A stretch of 64,000 nt of DNA. Origin: Mucinivorans sp036654415. GTDB taxonomy: Bacteria > Bacteroidota > Bacteroidia > Bacteroidales > Rikenellaceae. Under the pieces are notes generated by a model that saw only the letters and a list, made by a program, of their open reading frames with translations, did not search any database and was not told where the DNA came from. Of this stretch, positions 15,281 to 24,028 are shown in pieces. The stretch's first letter is position 1. Every line of letters starts with the position of its first letter. A program made the position numbers and the translations under genes. Location: assembly GCA_036654415.1 (NCBI GenBank), contig JAVVSB010000003.1, forward strand, positions 18,101 through 82,100, in the 5' to 3' direction.

Positions 15281-17515
15281 ATGATGAAATATATACGTTT
15301 ATTAATGGTATTTGTACTTTGGTCTGGCATTTCAATGGAGCTTTTTGCACAAGCTTCCTGGCTTCCAGAGGAAAAAGACACTAATAAACATATCCGTTTG
15401 CTGGAATGTATCTACCAAGACGAAACGTTAAAACAGAGCGCAGAGATTGGGGCAAATTCGGATTGGCAGGTACAGATGGAGGAAAACGCAGGCGTGGGAG
15501 CAGGAGAAACATATACCTTTATCTTTACTGCCAAGCGAGACATGAAAGAAGCTGGGGTGGCCGTTGCTTTCGACCAGTATGGATGGACATCAGACAATTA
15601 TGTCATGATACCATCGTCCGTTTATAATGGGAACAGGCAGCGCATTGTAAACCGCGCGTATGCAACTGGACTGGACGAAAGCGATTATCGTCGTAAAGAT
15701 TTAGCACTCACCTCGAATCCTATTCCGCAACTGTCTCCTGAATATGGAACCGTGTCTCGGTTGGAGGTGAATGTAAGCAACACAGCTACTCCAGCTATGA
15801 CCTTTTTAGATAGGGCCAGACAAAGCGGAACAATTCTGTTGACCGACCAAGGAATATTATGGAATAATAAGATGCTAGATAATGCTTTTATTATAGAAGA
15901 GTCACCAGACAGAAGCATGGCTTCCTTTATTGTCAGTGCACCTGGGGTGCGTGAACGCAAACCAGAGTTTATCGGTTTTAGTAAAAGTCCAGATAGGGGA
16001 ATAGACGTAAAGAAAGGTGATGAGATTAGAATACAAGTGACCGAAATTGTTTTTTCATGCAAGGACGTTCCAGGGTTATTATCTCATTTTATGAAATATC
16101 GAAAAACGCACACCCAGACAGAACCTCCTCGCGACCTAATGCCCATGAGCGAAGTGTTTGCCCGTATGATTCGCAATATAGACGAACGCTATTTTAAAAA
16201 CGACCAATTTGAATATTATTGTCCAGAGAATGCCGATTGGATGTCGTTCGGCTGGATTGGTGGATTGATGAACACCTACCCTATGCTAACACTCGCAGAC
16301 GAGGAACATCTTCGCCGAGTCAAGCATACATTCGACTTTTCAATTCCTCGCGGACAAGGGAAGAGTGGTTATTTCTATGACGTACTGGGCTCAGACGGAA
16401 AGATTATTTATAGAGATGCTGCCCTCAATAATCCAGGGATTGGCCTCACTCGCAAAAATGGAGACATTCTGTACTGGATGGTAAAGCAATTTATGCTATT
16501 GAAGGAACAAGGAAACACCATCAATGCAGAATGGGACTCAAACATTCGTCTGCTAGCTGATGCTTTCGTTTCTACCTGGCAGAAGTATGGAACTTTGGGA
16601 AACTACCTAGACATAGAAACTGGAGAGATTGCCGTATACAATACAACAAGCGGAGCAATGGCGGTCGGGGGATTGGCCTTAGCCTCTTGTTATTATAATA
16701 ATCCTGTTTATCTGCAAGTAGCTTGCGAAGTAGCGGAAGATTATTATGCCAATTTTGCCCTCATTGGTTTTACCTCCGGAGGATGTGGTGATATTCTTCA
16801 GAATGCAGATTCGGAAACGGCAGTCGCTTTGATGACCTCCTTAATGACGTTGAACGAAGTAACTGGCAAGGAGCCATATCGAAAACAGGCCGAAGATTTG
16901 GCTAATCTCTGTGCCACTTGGACAGTCTCTTTTCCATATCGTTTGCCTGAAGATACGCCTTTGGCAAAACTCGGGGCAAACCTGACTGGAGCCGTATGGG
17001 CTAGTACACAAAACAAACACGGGGCCCCTGGGTTCTGTACGCAATCTGGAGACGCTTTATTTAAGTTATATCGAGCCACAGGAGAGGTGTTATATGCAGA
17101 TTTACTGCGTGACGTAATTCATGCGCATGCTGAAGGTATTCAGCCGAACGGAAAAATAACCGAGCGTCTGACCTATTGCGATGCCGACAGTCGCGGTTCA
17201 CGTGGAGATGGAGGCAAGACCGGTTGGAATGAGACCAATGGCGCATTGATGGCACTAGAGATACCTGGCATCTATCTGCGTACGGATATAGAACGGCTCT
17301 ATGTGTTCGACCACATAACAGTCGATGTCCACAAGAATAACTCAAAAGAGATGGTCCTTGCCCTAACCAACCCAACCACTTTTGATGCAGAGGTGTCAAT
17401 TCTGAGCGAAAATGCTTCTCAATCGGTTACCCCTTTGGGATGTAACGCCTTTCTTCATTGGAAAAAAGTAAAAATAAAAGCGGGGAAAACCATTAAATAC
17501 ACAGTGATTAAATAA
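15281..17515 (+). CDS. Exported protein, probable helical-barrel glycosidase or lyase of unassigned family
   Basis: A 744-residue secreted protein with type I signal peptide (MMKYIRLLMVFVLWSGISMELFAQA). The first roughly 280 residues look like beta-sandwich. Residues about 290-660 are helix-rich with Trp/Gly/Asp clusters (PENADWMSFGWIGGLMNTYP, LDIETGEIAVYN, FTSGGCGDILQN, NGKITERLTYCDAD), like an (alpha/alpha)6 catalytic barrel. The last 80 residues return to beta structure. I do not recognise the CAZy family. Its stop overlaps the start region of the next exported protein (TAATG), so the two are coupled and probably act on the same polysaccharide. No SusC/SusD pair or sulfatase is nearby. Confidence 0.55.
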   Translation: MMKYIRLLMVFVLWSGISMELFAQASWLPEEKDTNKHIRLLECIYQDETLKQSAEIGANSDWQVQMEENAGVGAGETYTFIFTAKRDMKEAGVAVAFDQYGWTSDNYVMIPSSVYNGNRQRIVNRAYATGLDESDYRRKDLALTSNPIPQLSPEYGTVSRLEVNVSNTATPAMTFLDRARQSGTILLTDQGILWNNKMLDNAFIIEESPDRSMASFIVSAPGVRERKPEFIGFSKSPDRGIDVKKGDEIRIQVTEIVFSCKDVPGLLSHFMKYRKTHTQTEPPRDLMPMSEVFARMIRNIDERYFKNDQFEYYCPENADWMSFGWIGGLMNTYPMLTLADEEHLRRVKHTFDFSIPRGQGKSGYFYDVLGSDGKIIYRDAALNNPGIGLTRKNGDILYWMVKQFMLLKEQGNTINAEWDSNIRLLADAFVSTWQKYGTLGNYLDIETGEIAVYNTTSGAMAVGGLALASCYYNNPVYLQVACEVAEDYYANFALIGFTSGGCGDILQNADSETAVALMTSLMTLNEVTGKEPYRKQAEDLANLCATWTVSFPYRLPEDTPLAKLGANLTGAVWASTQNKHGAPGFCTQSGDALFKLYRATGEVLYADLLRDVIHAHAEGIQPNGKITERLTYCDADSRGSRGDGGKTGWNETNGALMALEIPGIYLRTDIERLYVFDHITVDVHKNNSKEMVLALTNPTTFDAEVSILSENASQSVTPLGCNAFLHWKKVKIKAGKTIKYTVIK

Positions 17516-17523
17516 TGTATGGA

Positions 17524-19791
17524 ATGAAAAAAACAACTATTTCACTCATATTCTGCCTATTCTTAACCGCTTGTGCCTCCAACGTATGGCAGTTTGACAC
17601 CAACTACTTAGGTATAACCGTGAATGAGAAGGGGTATATCACCAGCATGAGGAACAGGACAGTTTCGCCGCAACGTGAATTTAGTCCTTCGGATAGACCT
17701 TCTCCCATTATGTCACTATACAACAGTACAAAAAAGGAGTATTATTATCCTCAAAAAGCCTCCTATGACAAAGCTTCGCAAACCTTAACGCTCCGTTATT
17801 CCAATGAATCGGTAGCCAAAATAGCGATACAGCCACAGGATAAATATATTAAAATGACATTGCTCGCTTTAGAGCCAAGAAACGGCGTAGACGATATCCA
17901 ATGGGGTAGCTATCACACAAATATAACCAATCTTTTCGGAGAAATCATTGGCGTAGCTCGCGACACAACAGAGGCCATTAATTATAGTATCGGCCTGCTA
18001 GCCTTGAATGATAATACTTTGGGCGGAACATCCTCTCTAGAGGGTGATGCTGCCCCTTTTCAATACATAATTCACACTCCCGACTCCGTTCACTTTCCCC
18101 TTCCGACTCATTTACACGAAGGCCAAGTGTTTTCACTTGGAGGCAATGGCATTAGCGATGTTGCCTTTTATGCCAACAAGGAGGCCTATTACCGAATTAT
18201 GTATGGGAATGCCGCTTTAGTAGACGAAAAAGGACAAATTATCTTGCATTATCATTCGCGAAACAGAATGACAAAAAGAGAGGTCTATTACTCCCTGATA
18301 CCCAATATGGCTGCCAATGTGCCGAATCACATTGAAGTGGAACCTATCCCTGGTGTCGATTTTATTGGTTCTTCTATTGCTCTTTGGGGAAGTCCAGACA
18401 GCACGGCACTAACCGACGTAATACAAAACATAGTACTCTCCGAAGGACTACCCTACCCTACAGTAAATGGACGTTGGGTAAAAGACCCAACTGCTTATAA
18501 ACCCGACTTGATGACCTACGGAAACCTCTATGACAGCATCATATCCTATGCCTATCAATTAGGTTTTAAAGCTATCTATGCTTATGACCAAGGCTTTCTA
18601 CGCCCCGACCGCGGCAACAAAGGCTATTTGGACGGTAAACACTTTGAGCGAAAACCATTTCATTTTACCTCTGGAAACAAATCGCATAAGGACTTTGCTG
18701 CTATGGCTGCTGAAAAGGACATCCTACTAGGGCGTGTAACCATTACCAACTCACTGGCTCCAGGAACCAAAGACGCCAGCCCTATCCCCAGCGATAGCCT
18801 TTGTTATCAACAGAGACGAATACTCACACAAGAGCTGAATCCCACCGATACAATTATTCAGATAGATGACTCTACCTACATGAACGAAGTGGGCAGTTGG
18901 GAAGGTCATTGCGAAGAGCTGAACATCGTAAAAATAGGAAAAGAGTTGATACACTATCTAGGTATCTCGAAAACAAAGCCTTATACACTCAGAAATGTAA
19001 CGCGTGGTTATTGGGGTACTCAAGCAACATCTCATGCAGCCAATGACACCGTATACAAATTACAGGTCACCATCCGTTACGGCTATGATGGACTGATACC
19101 CAACATTGCCTTGCAAGATAAGATAGCTGAATTTTATGCCGAAGCGGCTCATATTAATGGCGTCACTCATTATGATTTCGACGGACAGGAGTTTCTTTTC
19201 AACAACGGTCACGGCTATTATTCCACAAAACGCTTCTTTCGCAAAATGTTTGAAAAGGCACAAACCCTAAATGTACCTTATATACGCGTTAGCGGTGCGA
19301 CCCTGTCAGAAGGTTCGTGGCATTATCAAAGTGTATGGAACGTGGGGGGTGGGAAAAACCTGTATGATGTAGATACTCGCGAATGGGGCAGTAGTACCAG
19401 TCAGGGGAAAGACCTAAGAGATGTGACCTATTCAAACTATTTCCCAGTCTCCTTTGGAGGCAACTTTGCCATAAAAGACACATCGACAGTCGAGCAATAC
19501 GAACACATTCAAGCACTTTCTGTGGGGTATGGAGCGACCTACTATTTATCTATTAGCCAGAAGGATGTGGAGAGTTGTCCACAAAAATATCAAATATTTC
19601 GAGCCATCCGCACGTGGGAAGAGGCGAGAAAGGCCAATGCTTTCCCTCGTTCCATCAAAAAGTTACTAATGAACCCAATATACAATTGGAGACTGGAGGC
19701 AGGAAAAGATTTCAACAGCTGGATACTCTACCGAATGGCTGACGGCAAAAAACAGGAATCCTACCATTTGAAGCGAGCAATAGGGTATTAA
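17524..19791 (+). CDS. Lipoprotein, probable TIM-barrel glycoside hydrolase-like enzyme of unassigned family
   Basis: About 755 residues; start 17524 gives the lipoprotein signal MKKTTISLIFCLFLTAC, and an ATG at 17515 overlapping the upstream stop is an alternative. Residues about 1-270 are beta-rich. The rest has barrel-like motifs: LGFKAIYAYDQGFLRPDRG, NGVTHYDFDGQEFL (acidic D-x-D-x-x-E cluster typical of a strand-end active site) and PYIRVSGATLSEGSWHY. Between them lies an inserted beta domain ending LRNVTRGYWGTQATSHAAND, a pattern also seen in phage-tail and some glycosidase proteins. Function is inferred as surface carbohydrate cleavage with its coupled partner. I cannot assign a family. 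Confidence 0.5.
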   Translation: MKKTTISLIFCLFLTACASNVWQFDTNYLGITVNEKGYITSMRNRTVSPQREFSPSDRPSPIMSLYNSTKKEYYYPQKASYDKASQTLTLRYSNESVAKIAIQPQDKYIKMTLLALEPRNGVDDIQWGSYHTNITNLFGEIIGVARDTTEAINYSIGLLALNDNTLGGTSSLEGDAAPFQYIIHTPDSVHFPLPTHLHEGQVFSLGGNGISDVAFYANKEAYYRIMYGNAALVDEKGQIILHYHSRNRMTKREVYYSLIPNMAANVPNHIEVEPIPGVDFIGSSIALWGSPDSTALTDVIQNIVLSEGLPYPTVNGRWVKDPTAYKPDLMTYGNLYDSIISYAYQLGFKAIYAYDQGFLRPDRGNKGYLDGKHFERKPFHFTSGNKSHKDFAAMAAEKDILLGRVTITNSLAPGTKDASPIPSDSLCYQQRRILTQELNPTDTIIQIDDSTYMNEVGSWEGHCEELNIVKIGKELIHYLGISKTKPYTLRNVTRGYWGTQATSHAANDTVYKLQVTIRYGYDGLIPNIALQDKIAEFYAEAAHINGVTHYDFDGQEFLFNNGHGYYSTKRFFRKMFEKAQTLNVPYIRVSGATLSEGSWHYQSVWNVGGGKNLYDVDTREWGSSTSQGKDLRDVTYSNYFPVSFGGNFAIKDTSTVEQYEHIQALSVGYGATYYLSISQKDVESCPQKYQIFRAIRTWEEARKANAFPRSIKKLLMNPIYNWRLEAGKDFNSWILYRMADGKKQESYHLKRAIGY

Positions 19792-19963
19792 TTTACCCAT
19801 TATCGTCTATTAAAATAATCTACCCCATACTTACACATTAGGAGAAATTTGCAGAATCAATTAATGGATTTTAAAGCCACCCTAGGGAACCACAATGGGT
19901 ATTCCTTTTGACAATTAAACCAAATTACACAAAAACAAGCCTTCAAAATCCAAAATATTGTTC

Positions 19964-19971
19964 TAACTTTG
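19964..19971 (+). promoter_or_regulatory. -7 box TAACTTTG upstream of manA
   Basis: TAACTTTG matches TAnnTTTG; no clear TTTG at -33. It implies a leader of about 105 bases for the isomerase gene at 20083. I see nothing else in the 291 bases between the genes. Confidence 0.4.
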
Positions 19972-20082
19972 TAGCCATAGAATAATTGTCAACCTTGCTA
20001 ATGCAATCTATGTATATGATTTGGCGTTTACACCAAATCAATCATTAATTTACAGTGAGTTACTTAAAATAAGACGTATCTT

Positions 20083-21054
20083 ATGTTATATCCTCTTAAA
20101 TTTAAACCCCTCTACAAAGAGCGTATATGGGGCGGTCGTGAGTTGGAGACGACCTTTGGTAAAAAACTTCCTTCGGGCAAAGTGATTGGCGAAAGTTGGG
20201 AACTTTCGGCCGTGGCTGGTGATGTGTCGGTGGTAAGTAACGGCAAACTCAAAGGCAATAACCTGCAAGAACTTATAGAAATCTATATGGGCGACTTGGT
20301 TGGTGAAAATGTCTATGACCGTTTTGGCGATGAATTTCCGCTACTTATCAAATTGATTGATGCTCAGGATTTTTTGTCGATACAAGTCCACCCCAACGAT
20401 GAGCTTTCACGTCAAAGGCACAATGCCTACGGCAAGACAGAAATGTGGTATGTAATTGACCACAAACCTGGAGCCGAGCTCTTTTTGGGCTTTAACCAAG
20501 AGATGACACGCGAAAAATATATCGATTACCTAAATCGAGGTAAATTAGACGAGTTACTCACTCGCTATAAGGTAAGTAAAAACAGCGCATACTTCATTCC
20601 AGCAGGAGCCATTCACGCCATAGGCAAGGGAATTTTGATTGCCGAAATTCAACAAACCTCCGATATCACTTACCGTGTCTTCGACTTCAACCGCGTAGAT
20701 GCCAATGGCAAAGGACGCGAGCTCCACACCGAACTAGCTTTAGATGCCATAGATTACAGCTCAGGGCGTAATTACGAGGTGACCCAAGCACCAATGGCTG
20801 GCAAAGCTATCCAATTGGAAAGCTGTAAATATTTTGAAACCAACACATTATTGGTCACGGGGACAGCCGAACGCGATTTTTCGATGTTGGATAGTTTTGT
20901 GGTCTACCTATGCTTAGATGGTGCGCTGCGCGTTATAACTGAAAGCGGAACTGAAGATTTGGTCAAAGGAGAGACCATTCTGCTACCAGCCGTCATCGAC
21001 AACGTGATATTTGAAGGCAACGGGACTCTGCTCGAGAGTTATATTCCAGCTTAA
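20083..21054 (+). CDS. manA: Mannose-6-phosphate isomerase, type I
   Basis: A 323-residue cytoplasmic zinc enzyme interconverting mannose-6-phosphate and fructose-6-phosphate, feeding GDP-mannose synthesis or mannose catabolism. Visible family blocks: KERIWGGRELE, GESWELSAV, LIDAQDFLSIQVHPND (zinc-binding Gln and His), GKTEMWYVID (zinc Glu), IPAGAIHAIGKG (zinc His) and the AEIQQTSDITYRVFDFNR block that carries the catalytic Arg. The length matches the short bacterial class. It is monocistronic, with a strong terminator 15 bases past the stop. Confidence 0.94.
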   Translation: MLYPLKFKPLYKERIWGGRELETTFGKKLPSGKVIGESWELSAVAGDVSVVSNGKLKGNNLQELIEIYMGDLVGENVYDRFGDEFPLLIKLIDAQDFLSIQVHPNDELSRQRHNAYGKTEMWYVIDHKPGAELFLGFNQEMTREKYIDYLNRGKLDELLTRYKVSKNSAYFIPAGAIHAIGKGILIAEIQQTSDITYRVFDFNRVDANGKGRELHTELALDAIDYSSGRNYEVTQAPMAGKAIQLESCKYFETNTLLVTGTAERDFSMLDSFVVYLCLDGALRVITESGTEDLVKGETILLPAVIDNVIFEGNGTLLESYIPA

Positions 21055-21069
21055 TGTTTAAAACTGATA

Positions 21070-21109
21070 AAAACAGCCTGTCTGAAATTATTTTCAGGCA
21101 GGCTGTTTT
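21070..21109 (+). terminator. Intrinsic terminator after manA
   Basis: AAAACAGCCTGTCTGAAA (21070-21087) pairs with TTTCAGGCAGGCTGTTTT (21092-21109) with one G-T wobble and a 4-base loop, ending in TTTTA. Confidence 0.9.
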
Positions 21110-21168
21110 ATTGGACACCGTAATATCTATCGATAGAGCTTGTGCATGGAGACAATGGCATCACTGAC

Positions 21169-21342
21169 CTACTCGCGAAAGAGTGCAGGCAAAAGCACAT
21201 CAACATCGGCTCCTATGCGAAAGCAACTCTGGACGGTAGTCAACAGTGTGTATTCAAAGATGGAATAATCCTCGTCCGTTGTACTTAGGCTTGTGAATGG
21301 TACCAGAGGCAAAGATAGTATTAACTCAGGCCAAATAACAGC
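21169..21342 (-). pseudogene. Open 58-codon frame without start codon, possible gene remnant
   Basis: In the otherwise empty 390 bases between manA and the carboxyltransferase gene, a minus-strand frame is open from just after a TAA at 21343-21345 to TAG at 21169-21171. It reads like real protein (FEYTLLTTVQSCFRIGADVD, ending LLPALFRE) but has no ATG. It could be the 3' remnant of a decayed gene. Chance openness of 58 codons is also possible, so I hold this loosely. A 12-base palindrome TCTATCGATAGA lies at 21126-21137. Confidence 0.25.
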
Positions 21343-21374
21343 TTATGTTATCTCAATGTATTACTACCACAAAT

Positions 21375-21417
21375 ACAGAGGGTAAAGACAGCCTACACGG
21401 CTAACTTTACCCTCTGT
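21375..21417 (-). terminator. Two-part hairpin terminator after the carboxyltransferase gene
   Basis: ACAGAGGGTAAAG (21375-21387) pairs with CTTTACCCTCTGT (21405-21417), and an inner AGCC/GGCT stem (21390-21393 / 21399-21402) extends it. It lies 25 bases past the stop of the minus-strand gene at 21442. Confidence 0.8.
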
Positions 21418-21441
21418 GGTTAATGATTTAGATAAAAGTTA

Positions 21442-23292
21442 TTAGCTAATTTCGACCATGGCAGCACCTGCAGCAACCGAATCTCCGTCGGCAACCAATA
21501 TTTGACGAACCGTACCAGCGTATGGAGTGGAAATGTTATTCTCCATCTTCATGGCCTCAAGAATTATAACATCCTGTCCAGCTGTAACTTTATCACCAAC
21601 TTTAACCAAAGTTTGGAAAACACGGCCAGGCATAGGAGATTCGATAATCTGGCCTGTGATGGCAAGCTTCTCGGCCTTGACCTCTTGGACTACCTCTAAT
21701 GTAGAGTTCTTAGCCTTATAAGCTTCGACCTTTAATTTGGTAAGATAATCCTTGGCTACCTGAGGGAAGAGTTCCAGAAGAAGGACCTCTTTCTCGTTCT
21801 CGGCCAAGAGCACACCACCAGCCTCGGCCAACTGTGGATTGGGTTGCATCTGATATTTAGAGGTGTCGTAAGGAATCTCCTCCCGCGAACCAGTAATCTT
21901 CAAACGGAACTCGGGGTCAACAGGAACAGGTGTCTTACCATATTCGCCCTTAACCAACCCAACAAACTGATTGGAACAATTGGTATACATAGGTTTACCT
22001 GCGCGCACATCCAAGGCGCAATTAACTGCCTGAGCACCAATAATTTGAGATGTAGGAGTAACCAATGGTATCAACCCTGCAGCAGCACGAACCTCGGGGA
22101 TGAGAAGCATGGCATTTTCCAAAATATCCTCAGCCTTAAGAGCCTTGAGCTGGGCCACCATGTTGGTATACATACCCCCTGGTATCTCAGCATTTTTGAC
22201 CAATTCGTTGGGAGCTGGGAAATTATAGTAAGCCTCAATCTTTTGGCACACATCAATCAGTGTAGCCTCGTCAACATCACGAGCAGCCTTAACAGCCTGG
22301 TCGATAAGGGCATCTATCTCGGCTGGGACAGCCTCTGTAAGCGGATTGAACGGTTTAGGATACTGTTTTACGGCATCATAAGCTGCCAGCTCCTTGCGGA
22401 TATAGAAGAGTTCGTGGTTGATTTTGGCCACAGCCTCCATATTGACATCCAACTCAACACCCATCTTCTTGCAAAAGAGGTATATAAACTCAATGGAAGG
22501 GGCAGCTGGACCACCAGAAAAATTCCAAATATTGGTATCCACAATATCTACACCAGCAGCTATGGCCGAAACCACAGAAGCCAAGCCATAACCAGGTGTG
22601 CAGTGGGTGTGGAAGTCGATGGGCAGGTCCAACTCTGTTTTGAGAAGTTTTACTAAATCATAGACACGTTTGGGCGGAATCAAGCCACTCATATCCTTTA
22701 TGGTAATCATGTCGGCACCAAGTTCTTTCATCTGGCGCGCCTTGTCCAAGAAATAGCCATCAGTAAAGACCTTTTGTGGCTCAACGGTTTTTTTGAACAT
22801 TCCGAACAAACCTTTAGAGGTTGTCTTGGCAGTAGGCTTAGGATCAATGGTATAGCAAATTGCACAGTCGGCAATCCCGCCATATTTTTTAACATATTTA
22901 ATGGTTGCCTTGACATTGTCCACATCATTAAGCGCATCAAAAATACGCATAATTGAGAGCCCTGACTCCATGGCATTACGGCAAAAACCATCTATGATTT
23001 GGTCAGTGTAAGGAGCGTAACCAAAGAGGTTACGTCCACGCGAAAGAGCTGTTAACTTACTTACATCACCAACGGCAGCCTTGATTTTTTCGAGACGATG
23101 CCAAGGGTTTTCGGCCAAGTAACGCATTACCGAGTCAGGCACTGCCCCACCCCACACCTCCATAGCGTAGAAATGTGCGTCTTTGTAAAATGGAAGCACT
23201 CTATCGACTTGAGCCTGAGTCATTCGAGTGGCAAAAGAAGATTGTTGACCGTCGCGAAGGGTCAAATCGCGAATTTTAAGTTTCTGTGCCAT
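21442..23292 (-). CDS. Biotin-dependent carboxyltransferase subunit (oxaloacetate decarboxylase alpha / pyruvate carboxylase B type)
   Basis: A 616-residue protein combining a carboxyltransferase TIM barrel and a biotin carrier domain. The N-terminus has IRDLTLRDGQQSSFATRM (the family LRDGxQS metal and keto-acid binding motif), then MEVWGGAVPD, MRIFDALNDVDN and the catalytic/metal DFHTHCTPG block. The C-terminal domain carries EAMKMENN, with the biotinylated Lys, followed by a VGDKV/GDSV lipoyl-like fold. It moves carboxyl groups between carboxybiotin and pyruvate/oxaloacetate. Whether it works with a sodium-pumping membrane part or with a separate biotin carboxylase cannot be told here, as neither partner is adjacent. 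It follows the small gene 23322-23966 by about 30 bases. Confidence 0.9.
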   Translation of the reverse strand: MAQKLKIRDLTLRDGQQSSFATRMTQAQVDRVLPFYKDAHFYAMEVWGGAVPDSVMRYLAENPWHRLEKIKAAVGDVSKLTALSRGRNLFGYAPYTDQIIDGFCRNAMESGLSIMRIFDALNDVDNVKATIKYVKKYGGIADCAICYTIDPKPTAKTTSKGLFGMFKKTVEPQKVFTDGYFLDKARQMKELGADMITIKDMSGLIPPKRVYDLVKLLKTELDLPIDFHTHCTPGYGLASVVSAIAAGVDIVDTNIWNFSGGPAAPSIEFIYLFCKKMGVELDVNMEAVAKINHELFYIRKELAAYDAVKQYPKPFNPLTEAVPAEIDALIDQAVKAARDVDEATLIDVCQKIEAYYNFPAPNELVKNAEIPGGMYTNMVAQLKALKAEDILENAMLLIPEVRAAAGLIPLVTPTSQIIGAQAVNCALDVRAGKPMYTNCSNQFVGLVKGEYGKTPVPVDPEFRLKITGSREEIPYDTSKYQMQPNPQLAEAGGVLLAENEKEVLLLELFPQVAKDYLTKLKVEAYKAKNSTLEVVQEVKAEKLAITGQIIESPMPGRVFQTLVKVGDKVTAGQDVIILEAMKMENNISTPYAGTVRQILVADGDSVAAGAAMVEIS

Positions 23293-23321
23293 CTGATTAG
23301 TTATTAGTAATTTATATTTAA

Positions 23322-23966
23322 TTATTTAGTTGCCAAAAATTCCGGGAATGCCATCCACAAATGTTCAGTGGCCTGCCACAACTCGCTTTGATGGTTACTA
23401 AGTTCATCACGTAGAGAAACGCTAATAGTGAATGATTTATTTTGTCTCTGAGCAGCCCAGGCCTCTATCAATTCGGCCTCAAGACGTGAAAAAAGCGCTG
23501 GAGAATAGTGCTCCTCAAAAAGTTCCCACTCGCCCAAGGCAATGTAGCAGTAAGTAAGAGGCAGAGCTGCTCCAAAATGGTCCTCGGGGTCAAGCTCCAT
23601 AACAGTTTCAAACATGGCTGCCGCCATCTCGAAATCACCAAAAACATAATGGTCATAACCAGAAAGAAAAATAATCTCGACAAAAACATGATTCTTTTCG
23701 TGGCTCATATTTATCTCCATGGCCTCATCTTCTGAAAGAGCATCAAGAGTCATCTGGGCTCCCATAAGCCTTTGCTCACAAGCCTCTTCTACATCATCTC
23801 TATCCATCAGCAAATCAGAAAGAGCCATGTGAGCACCAAGATTATACGGTTCTTTGAGAAGCAAAGAACGCAGGAACTGTTCACTGGGATTATCTCCAAT
23901 AGCTGTCAGTGAGCCAGGGTATTCCACGTTATAGAGGTTGTCTGAGGTTGGTTTAAGGGTTATCAT
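23322..23966 (-). CDS. Hypothetical protein, TPR-like, conserved-looking
   Basis: A 214-residue acidic, mostly helical cytoplasmic protein without signal peptide or membrane segment. The spacing of residues in FEMAAAMFETVMELDPEDHF, then LTYCYIALGEWELFEEHY, resembles one or two tetratricopeptide repeats, suggesting a protein-binding scaffold. I do not recognise a family. It lies about 30 bases upstream of the carboxyltransferase gene on the same strand and may share its transcript. It is divergent to hemW, whose start is 62 bases away. Confidence 0.65.
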   Translation of the reverse strand: MITLKPTSDNLYNVEYPGSLTAIGDNPSEQFLRSLLLKEPYNLGAHMALSDLLMDRDDVEEACEQRLMGAQMTLDALSEDEAMEINMSHEKNHVFVEIIFLSGYDHYVFGDFEMAAAMFETVMELDPEDHFGAALPLTYCYIALGEWELFEEHYSPALFSRLEAELIEAWAAQRQNKSFTISVSLRDELSNHQSELWQATEHLWMAFPEFLATK

Positions 23967-24013
23967 AAATATAGATTGAATGGTTACAAAGTGTAAATAT
24001 ACTAAATTTTTAT

Positions 24014-24021
24014 TACTTTTG
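24014..24021 (+). promoter_or_regulatory. -7 box TACTTTTG directly before hemW start
   Basis: TACTTTTG matches TAnnTTTG and ends seven bases before the ATG at 24029, predicting an almost leaderless mRNA. No TTTG is found at the expected -33 position. Confidence 0.4.
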
Positions 24022-24028
24022 TTATATT

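Noticed and set aside
21844..22656. 270-codon open frame on the plus strand
   Set aside because: It lies entirely antisense to the biotin carboxyltransferase gene, whose motifs are unmistakable; the translation shows no domain and is a codon-bias shadow.
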